NCBI GenBank assembly: GCA_945831585.1
Contig: CAMACY010000016.1
Location: 1 to 32,745, forward strand
Reading direction: 5' to 3'
Length of the DNA: 32,745 nucleotides
DNA from: an uncultured bacterium
GTDB lineage: Bacteria; Verrucomicrobiota; Verrucomicrobiia; Verrucomicrobiales; Akkermansiaceae
A program made the translations under genes and the position numbers. Positions 27,098 through 32,745 of this stretch are shown here, one piece after another (within the stretch, counting starts at the first letter, position 1; every line of letters begins with the position of its first letter). Under the pieces are notes generated by a model. It was not told the DNA's origin and searched no databases. It worked only from the letters and a program-made list of their open reading frames with translations.

Positions 27098-29578
27098 ATG
27101 GCTGACGGAGACGACAGCGAAGCGCGCCTCGCCGCCCTGACCGAGGAGTACCTGGAGCAGCTGCGGCAGGGCAGGGCATCGACCGTGGAGAGCTTTGCCG
27201 CCGCCCACCCGCAGGACGCCGCCGAGCTGCGCGAGCTGCTGCCCGCGCTGGTGGAAGTTGAAGGGCTGGGGCAGTCCACCGCCCCCCGCGTGGCCAACAT
27301 GACCGCCTTTCCCGACACCCTTGGCGGCTACCGCATCATCGAGCGCATCGGCTGCGGCGGCATGGGCGCCGTTTTCCGCGCCGTGCAGGAATCGCTCAAC
27401 CGCGAGGTCGCCGTCAAAATCCTCTCGCCCGCCTGGAACGCCGACGCCCACCACTGCGCGGCCTTCGAGAACGAATCGCGCGTCATCGCCCGCCTGCGCC
27501 ACACCAACATCGTCGAAATCTACGGCGCCGGGCACGAGGGCGAGTACCGCTACTACGTCATGAGCCTCGTAAACGGCTGCGGCGTCACCCCCGGGCGCAT
27601 CCGCAAAGCTTACCCGGGCATCCCCTACGAGCGGGCACTGGCTCGTGTGGGCTTGCAGGCGGCGCAAGCATTGGCCTTTGCCCACGCGCAGGGCGTGCTG
27701 CACCGCGACGTCAAGCCCGGCAACCTGCTGTTGGACGACGAGGGCGTGCTGCATGTGGGCGACTTCGGGCTGGCCACTGTCCTCAACAGCGGCGAGACCG
27801 CCCCGCTCGTCACTCAAAGCCACGACGGCACCCTGCGCTACATGGCTCCCGAGCGCCTCTCCCGAGGCGAAAACAGCTTTGCGGGCGACCAATACAGCCT
27901 GGGTCTGACCCTCTACGAATTGCTCACCCACGCCCCCGCCTACCCGGTGACGGAGCCGGGAGCCCTCATCCACCGCATCTGCTCCGAGCCGCTGCCACCC
28001 CTGCGCGGCGAGGGCGAGCTGGGCGCCATCATCAACAAAGCCGTCAGCCACGAGCCGCACGACCGCTACGCCGACATGGACGCCATGGCGGCTGACCTGC
28101 AGCGCTATCTGGACGGTCTGCCCGTGCTGGCGCGCCCCGCCTCCTGCCTGCGCCGCTATGCCCTGTGGTGGCGCCGCCGCCCCGCCGTTGCCGCGTGGAG
28201 CCACACGGCCGCCGCCGCTCTTGCCCTGCTGCTGGTGAGCATCAGCGTGGGCTATGTGAGCGTGCGGCGCTCGCTGGCCGGGGAGAACGAGCAGCGCCTG
28301 CGCGCGGAGAAAAGCGCGCAGATTGCCGATGCCTCCCTGCGCCGCATTTTTGAAAGCCGCGTGGCGCAGAGCAACGACGGTCTGCAGGCCACCAAAGCCG
28401 ACGTGCGGCTCCTGCAGGACCTCATGCCCTACTACGAGGAAATCCTCACCATGGGCGGCAGCAGCAGCGGGCAAATGGCCTCCGCCTGCAGCACGCTGGC
28501 CGACATCGCCCTCCAAACGGGCGACGCCGCCACCGCCGAAGCCTACGCCCGCCGCGCGCTCGAGCTTGTGCCGGAAGACAGCCCCGAGCAGATCCCCATC
28601 CTCAGTCGCCTAGTGGCCGCGCTTCACGAGCAGGACGGGGAATCCCCCCGCCGCGAGGCCGAGACCCTGAGCGCACGCGCCATGCAGGCTCACGCCGCCC
28701 GAGCCGACAAATGCACCGGCGTGGCGCTCATCCGCATGGCGTGCAGCTCCTTTGCCCGCCGTGGGGTCGGCCCCTCGCTGCGCCGCCCCCACGGCACCCC
28801 CCCTCCTCGCGCCGGGCGCCGCCGACCCGAGGGGAAGCGCCGCCCGATGCGGCTGAGCAAGCAAGCGGCGGAGCTGCGCCGCCAAGCCGTCGAGCTCGCC
28901 GCGCGCCTGAGCACCGCCTACCCGGGCGATACGCAGGTAGCGCTGGCGCGTATCGAGCTGCTGGAAGCGCTGCCGCCTGAGCTCGAATCCCTGCGTCGCC
29001 GGCTGGCGCCCGGCGGCGCAAGTCCGCTGACGCTCATGCAGGCGCTGCTGGAGCAAGAGCCCGACAACGCCGCCTGCCGCCGCGCCTACCTGCAGCTCAT
29101 CAGCCGCACGCCCCCCCAGCAGCTGCCCGACAAACTCGAGCAGCTGCGCCGCGCCGGAGACTACGCCCGCGCCTGGCTCGCCGATCACCCCGGCGACACC
29201 GACACCCTCATGCAGTACCTGCGCGTGCGCGAGTCCTACACCGCCGCCCTGAGCGCCGCCGGGCAGGGCGAGCAAGCCGAGCGCGAGAACGCCCTGACCC
29301 TCGGCGTGCTCTCGCTGCTGACCTCGCGCGCCGACTTCTCGCCCGAGATGCGCGAGCGCCTCGTCATGCTCGTCTCCCTGCACCCCGCAGCGGAAGCCGA
29401 CCAAACCCTGCGTGCATCCGAAATCGATCTGCTGCTGCAAAGCTACGACGCCCGCCGCCTTGAAAGCCTCCGCAAGCGCATCCGCCGCATGCGCGAGGAC
29501 ATGCAGCGCCGCCGCCCGCCGCGCCCCGACTGCGTCTGCCCGCCGTCAGAAAGGGCGTCGGGTTTGCGCCCTCGCTGA
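27098..29578 (+). CDS. Membrane-bound PknB-type Ser/Thr protein kinase
   Basis: This protein has 826 residues. An acidic N-terminal tail of about 75 residues precedes the kinase domain. The domain has G-loop GCGGMGAVF (85-93), VAVKIL with K107, HRDVKPGN (202-209), DFG (222-224) and APE in RYMAPERL, so it should be active. A membrane helix lies at about 366-388 (AAWSHTAAAALALLLVSISVGYV). The C-terminal 430 residues form helical TPR-like repeats outside the membrane (ACSTLADIALQTGDAATAEAYARRALELVPEDSPEQ). An Arg/Pro-rich stretch at about 552-584 interrupts these repeats. The partner is the ECF sigma factor encoded 3 nt upstream, which it may regulate by phosphorylation, as shown for some ECF groups linked to kinases. 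Its stop lies inside a hairpin (29543-29581). Confidence 0.92.
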   Translation: MADGDDSEARLAALTEEYLEQLRQGRASTVESFAAAHPQDAAELRELLPALVEVEGLGQSTAPRVANMTAFPDTLGGYRIIERIGCGGMGAVFRAVQESLNREVAVKILSPAWNADAHHCAAFENESRVIARLRHTNIVEIYGAGHEGEYRYYVMSLVNGCGVTPGRIRKAYPGIPYERALARVGLQAAQALAFAHAQGVLHRDVKPGNLLLDDEGVLHVGDFGLATVLNSGETAPLVTQSHDGTLRYMAPERLSRGENSFAGDQYSLGLTLYELLTHAPAYPVTEPGALIHRICSEPLPPLRGEGELGAIINKAVSHEPHDRYADMDAMAADLQRYLDGLPVLARPASCLRRYALWWRRRPAVAAWSHTAAAALALLLVSISVGYVSVRRSLAGENEQRLRAEKSAQIADASLRRIFESRVAQSNDGLQATKADVRLLQDLMPYYEEILTMGGSSSGQMASACSTLADIALQTGDAATAEAYARRALELVPEDSPEQIPILSRLVAALHEQDGESPRREAETLSARAMQAHAARADKCTGVALIRMACSSFARRGVGPSLRRPHGTPPPRAGRRRPEGKRRPMRLSKQAAELRRQAVELAARLSTAYPGDTQVALARIELLEALPPELESLRRRLAPGGASPLTLMQALLEQEPDNAACRRAYLQLISRTPPQQLPDKLEQLRRAGDYARAWLADHPGDTDTLMQYLRVRESYTAALSAAGQGEQAERENALTLGVLSLLTSRADFSPEMRERLVMLVSLHPAAEADQTLRASEIDLLLQSYDARRLESLRKRIRRMREDMQRRRPPRPDCVCPPSERASGLRPR

Positions 29579-29581
29579 CGG
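29543..29581. terminator. Hairpin spanning the kinase stop codon, between convergent genes
   Basis: CCGTCAG (29543-29549) pairs with CTGACGG (29575-29581). Inside it, AGGGCG (29552-29557) pairs with CGCCCT (29567-29572) over a 9-nt loop. The kinase stop (29576-29578) lies in the right arm, and the convergent acyltransferase stop is 15 nt away. No U-run follows, so Rho-independent action is uncertain. Confidence 0.55.
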
Positions 29582-29595
29582 CATGCCGCTCGGTC

Positions 29596-31737
29596 TCAGT
29601 GGTTGTTGGTTCCCTGCGGGGCGGGTGCCTCGGCGCTCGTCGCCTCCGGCAGCAGCCGGAGCAGCTGCGGTGCCATACTGCTCATGAAGGAGAGCGAGCC
29701 GTTGACGTTCACATGGTCCTCGTCTTTGAACAGCAGAAGTCCCTCTTCCACAGCGCAGAATCGGGTTGGGTCAGGACGATTCTCGCAAGGATCGAGTAGG
29801 GCACACAGCCCCTCGGCCTCCAATTGCCGCAGCATGTGCAGAGAGATGCGGTTGCGCCGGTCGTAATCCTCTCTTGTTCGTGTGATAGCTTCGGAGCACT
29901 CGTGGAGCCCCTTGCCGCGCCGGAGGAGCCAGTGCACATGTTTCAAGGGATTCTTGTCGTAATCGGGGTAGGGAAGGAGGAGAATTGCCTGTTTGCCGAG
30001 TGCCTGCATGTGTTGCAAAAAAGCACGCAGGCAAGCCGTTTGGGCTTCCGGAGACATGTCCGCAGGTTGCATATCCCAATCGTATAGGTTGCCCCGCATG
30101 CGTCTTTCCCAGGAGATGGCTACTACCACTTGGCGGATGTGGGGGTTGGCGGCGAGCCAGCGTTCGACGGCCTCTACCTTTTCCCGATTGCAATAGTAGG
30201 TGGAGTGTTTTGGTATCATTCGGTTGAGGAATGGTGAAAAAACCGTCGTCAGAAAAATCCCGGCGCGATGGTATTTCTTGCAGAATTTGTCCAAGCCGGC
30301 GTAGGAGGCATGTGCATGGCTGTCGCCGAGCAGTACAAAGGTCGGCACATCACCCTTGTTCCCCATGAAGAGCACCGGTCGGTCGGAATCCCGTTTTCCG
30401 ACGGGTTGTTGCATCAGATCGAAGACCAGGGTGCTGTAGTAGATGCGCTCCGCATCGAATGCCTGCTGGTAAAAACGTGGGTCTGCCGTGGACCATTCGT
30501 TGTAGGAAGGCAACGTCTGCGTCCATGCTGCCGGGCGAAGACCTATAAAGCCGTTTGTTTTCTTGCCCGCAATGCTGACACCCAACGCCAGCAGGTAGAG
30601 AGGCAGCCACACGCGGTACGACAGGCGGCGTTTTTCCACTGCCCACCAACACAAGATGGCGAGAACCGCCGCGAGCAGCAGCATCAGCGCCGTATCTGCG
30701 ACCGAGGGGGTGCTGCCCAGCCAGCTACGGTAGCATTCAAAGACGGGCATGTGCACCAGGTACAGCGAGAAGGAGATACCGCCGATGGCTAAGAGTAGCC
30801 TGTTACCGAGCAGCGGAGCCGTGAGACTGCCGGGGGTGTAGCGGAGGACGAGGAGTGTGCCGCCCACCACCAAGGGGAAGATGGCGGTGCTCTGCTCATG
30901 AAGCATCAGCGAGGGAAGCAGAATGGCCGCCAGCCCCGCGCCGCTCAACAGCGAGGCACCGAGGCGCGAGGAAAGAGCAGGTAGCAGGCAGACGATTCCG
31001 CCCGCCAGCACCTCCCACAGGCGCGGCAGTGTCGCGAAGTAAGTGGGCGCAGCTTCCTGATGCCAAGTCGGCACCCCGATGCTCGCAAGCGCATCGCGCA
31101 GATTCATGCTGTAGCACAGCGCCAGCGAGGCTACTCCGATCACCACGAGCATACACCGCCGCCACCTTTGCGGCAGGCGATCATACGTGATTTTGCCCAA
31201 GAGGAATAGCAGGTACACCTGCAAGGTGACACCGATATACCACATGGGCATGAACGGCGTTTCCATATTATCGGCAGCAAAATAATCGACTGCCCGCCTT
31301 GCGAGATGAATGTTGGACATGCCCAAAAGGGTGTAGCGCGCCAAACGGCATTCCTCTGCCAACACCGGATCGTCCAACAGAATAATACCGACAACCATGG
31401 TTACCAGCAAGACAGCGGCTACCGGCGGCATGATGCGCTGCAACTTCCTGTAGCAGAAGTTCAGTATCGCGGGGCAGCAGCCTTCCCCGGTCGTCTTCAG
31501 GCGACTCATGCTCCGAAAGAGTAGGTAGCCTGTGATGACCAAAAAAACATCCACGCCGTAAAAACAACAGGGGAACAGCTGCGCGTTGAGGTGGAACATC
31601 ACCACCAGCAGAATCGCCAAACCGCGCAACCCGCCGATATGCGCGAGAAAAGGCGCGGCGGAACTCAGAGTTTTAGTTTCTGTATTACCCACCCCTCCTA
31701 TTTGCGCGTCAATAGATTGATGTTGAGTCGCTTTCAT
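29596..31737 (-). CDS. Acyltransferase-3 / SGNH O-acyltransferase (OafA-like)
   Basis: This 713-residue membrane enzyme probably O-acetylates a surface polysaccharide or LPS sugar. The N-terminal half is the acyltransferase-3 domain with about ten membrane helices, starting IGGLRGLAILLVVMFHLN (R38, H49). The C-terminal half is a periplasmic SGNH domain: VLLGDSHAHASYAG (Gly471-Asp-Ser473) and the catalytic DxxH pair at D672/H675 in DEDHVNVNG. The frame is open to 31782, but the promoter -10 (31773-31778) lies downstream of that codon, so the ATG at 31737 is used, giving a leader of about 30 nt. The gene is transcribed alone and looks more AT-rich than the kinase beside it. The acyl acceptor is unknown; the capsule or LPS made by the sugar transferase and GT4 is plausible. 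Confidence 0.92.
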   Translation of the reverse strand: MKATQHQSIDAQIGGVGNTETKTLSSAAPFLAHIGGLRGLAILLVVMFHLNAQLFPCCFYGVDVFLVITGYLLFRSMSRLKTTGEGCCPAILNFCYRKLQRIMPPVAAVLLVTMVVGIILLDDPVLAEECRLARYTLLGMSNIHLARRAVDYFAADNMETPFMPMWYIGVTLQVYLLFLLGKITYDRLPQRWRRCMLVVIGVASLALCYSMNLRDALASIGVPTWHQEAAPTYFATLPRLWEVLAGGIVCLLPALSSRLGASLLSGAGLAAILLPSLMLHEQSTAIFPLVVGGTLLVLRYTPGSLTAPLLGNRLLLAIGGISFSLYLVHMPVFECYRSWLGSTPSVADTALMLLLAAVLAILCWWAVEKRRLSYRVWLPLYLLALGVSIAGKKTNGFIGLRPAAWTQTLPSYNEWSTADPRFYQQAFDAERIYYSTLVFDLMQQPVGKRDSDRPVLFMGNKGDVPTFVLLGDSHAHASYAGLDKFCKKYHRAGIFLTTVFSPFLNRMIPKHSTYYCNREKVEAVERWLAANPHIRQVVVAISWERRMRGNLYDWDMQPADMSPEAQTACLRAFLQHMQALGKQAILLLPYPDYDKNPLKHVHWLLRRGKGLHECSEAITRTREDYDRRNRISLHMLRQLEAEGLCALLDPCENRPDPTRFCAVEEGLLLFKDEDHVNVNGSLSFMSSMAPQLLRLLPEATSAEAPAPQGTNNH

Positions 31738-31772
31738 GAAAAAAGGTCTAGTCGTATGATGACTGTTCGCTG

Positions 31773-31801
31773 ATGCTAACATGATTTCGATTTTGTGTCA
31801 A
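31773..31801 (-). promoter_or_regulatory. Promoter of the acyltransferase gene
   Basis: On the minus strand, a consensus TTGACA (31796-31801), 17 nt, then TAGCAT (31773-31778). It has the same -10 hexamer and spacer length as the GH2 promoter. It excludes the longer start codon at 31782. Confidence 0.7.
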
Positions 31802-31841
31802 GAATGCCATCTCGAATTTCTGGGCGCCAAGCGCTTTATCC

Positions 31842-31870
31842 TTGACTAAAAGAGCGCTTTGCGGCACTCT
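31842..31870 (+). promoter_or_regulatory. Possible leaderless promoter of the carboxynorspermidine gene
   Basis: TTGACT (31842-31847), 17 nt, then CACTCT (31865-31870), a poor -10, with the ATG at 31880 9 nt downstream. It is included because the geometry matches the mdh, GH2 and plsY promoters. Confidence 0.4.
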
Positions 31871-31879
31871 TGGCGCGCC

Positions 31880-32745
31880 ATGAACAAAGTACTCATTATC
31901 GGAGCCGGTGGTGTGGGGCATGTGGTAGCCCACAAGTGCGCGCAGATGAGCGACGTGTACCACGAGATTCATCTCGCCTCGCGCACCAAGAGCAAGTGCG
32001 ATGCCATCGCGGCCGATGTGCTGGCGCGCGAGGGCGTGCGCATCACCACCCACGCGATCGATGCCGATGATGTGCCCGCCACCGTGGCGCTGCTGCGCGA
32101 GCTCAAGCCCGACCTGCTGCTCAACGTGGCGCTGCCCTACCAGGACCTCCCCCTCATGGACGCCTGCCTCGAAGCCGGGGTGCACTACATGGACACCGCC
32201 AACTACGAGCCGCGCGACGTCGCCAAATTCGAGTACAAATGGCAGTGGGCCTACCAAGAGCGCTACAAAGCCGCCGGGCTCTACGCGCTGATGGGCTCCG
32301 GCTTCGACCCCGGCGTGACCAACGTCTACACCGCCTGGGCGCTCAAGCACCATTTTGACGAGATTGAGTACCTCGACATCATCGACGTCAACGGCGGCGA
32401 CCACGGACAGGCCTTCGCCACCAACTTCAACCCCGAAATCAACATCCGCGAGGTCTCCGCCCCCTGCCGCCACTGGGAGCAGGGCGCTTTCCAAGAGACC
32501 CCCGCTATGAGCAAGCACCAGGCCTTCACCTGCCCGGAGGGCGTGGGCACCTACGAAATCTACCGCATGTACCACGAGGAGATGGAATCCCTCGTCAAGC
32601 ACATCCCCACCATCCGTCGCGCGCAGTTCTGGATGAGCTTCTCGCCCAACTACATCAACCACCTCACTGTGCTCAAAAACGTGGGCATGACTCGCATCGA
32701 CCCCGTCCTATACAAGGGCGTGGAGATTGTCCCCCTGCAATTCCT
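31880..32745 (+). CDS. Carboxynorspermidine/saccharopine dehydrogenase family protein (runs off right edge)
   Basis: The first 288 codons are visible. The Rossmann motif VLIIGAGGVGHVVAHKC opens the protein. It continues with TANYEPRD, LYALMGSGFDPGVTNVYTAWALKHHFDEIEYLDIIDVNGGDHG, FATNFNPEINIREVSAPCRHW, EMESLVKHIPTIRRAQFWMSF and LKNVGMTRIDPVLYKGVEIVPLQF. These blocks are those of carboxynorspermidine dehydrogenase (about 400 residues). That enzyme reductively condenses aspartate semialdehyde with a diamine to make carboxy(nor)spermidine in the alternative spermidine pathway. Lysine-pathway saccharopine reductases share the fold but differ in these blocks. The decarboxylase partner (nspC) is not in the window. 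It is divergent from the acyltransferase gene. Confidence 0.9.
   Translation, partial: MNKVLIIGAGGVGHVVAHKCAQMSDVYHEIHLASRTKSKCDAIAADVLAREGVRITTHAIDADDVPATVALLRELKPDLLLNVALPYQDLPLMDACLEAGVHYMDTANYEPRDVAKFEYKWQWAYQERYKAAGLYALMGSGFDPGVTNVYTAWALKHHFDEIEYLDIIDVNGGDHGQAFATNFNPEINIREVSAPCRHWEQGAFQETPAMSKHQAFTCPEGVGTYEIYRMYHEEMESLVKHIPTIRRAQFWMSFSPNYINHLTVLKNVGMTRIDPVLYKGVEIVPLQF

Noticed and set aside
26387..28516. A 709-codon minus-strand frame antisense to the sigma factor and kinase
   Set aside because: It spans two real genes on the opposite strand and shows no protein-family features.

Overview
The window reads as chromosomal DNA of a GC-rich, host-associated Verrucomicrobiota bacterium, possibly Akkermansiaceae-like. 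This is inferred from gene content, not from a marker gene. The supporting content is a large secreted GH2 beta-galactosidase with two discoidin-type domains, an ECF-sigma/Ser-Thr-kinase pair, a carboxynorspermidine-dehydrogenase-like gene, poor Shine-Dalgarno sites, and promoters of the form TTGAC-N17-TAnnnT. There are no rRNA or tRNA genes, insertion sequences or CRISPR arrays. No stretch longer than 300 bases lacks a gene.

Left part (1-5.5 kb). The N-terminal 241 codons of an FkbH-like HAD-IIIC protein run off the left edge. They are followed by malate dehydrogenase (minus), a divergent outer-membrane beta-barrel protein (plus) and an Aas-like acyl-ACP synthetase (plus).

Surface-glycan segment (5.6-9.8 kb). 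A GT4 glycosyltransferase (minus) is divergent from a compact licD / IspD-TarI-like / extended-SDR operon (plus). That operon looks like a module that makes a CDP-alditol and transfers it as a polyol phosphate. The licD and GT genes look more AT-rich than the housekeeping genes around them, by eye.

Middle minus-strand block (9.9-20.1 kb). One operon holds a two-TM protein, a TPR protein, a pseudokinase/FGE-like fusion, a secreted protein and the ribosome-assembly GTPase Der. Upstream of it is a stand-alone zinc-ribbon/TPM-like membrane protein. A further operon pairs a polyprenyl-phosphate sugar transferase with trmL and a DnaQ-like exonuclease.

Right part (20.2-32.7 kb). On the plus strand are the 1474-residue GH2 enzyme, plsY-gpsA (phosphatidic acid precursor synthesis), and an ECF sigma factor plus Ser/Thr kinase pair. 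On the minus strand is an acyltransferase-3/SGNH O-acetylase. The 5' part of a carboxynorspermidine dehydrogenase (polyamine synthesis) runs off the right edge.

The most interesting signals are four. The licD/IspD/SDR trio resembles the eukaryotic ISPD-fukutin ribitol-phosphate pathway. The pseudokinase is fused to a reduced sulfatase-modifying-factor-like domain, inside an operon ending in der. The TPM-like zinc-ribbon protein has an unusual architecture. Several unrelated genes (mdh, plsY, GH2, the sugar transferase, the carboxynorspermidine gene) have their ATG only 8-10 nt after a -10 box, which predicts leaderless transcripts.
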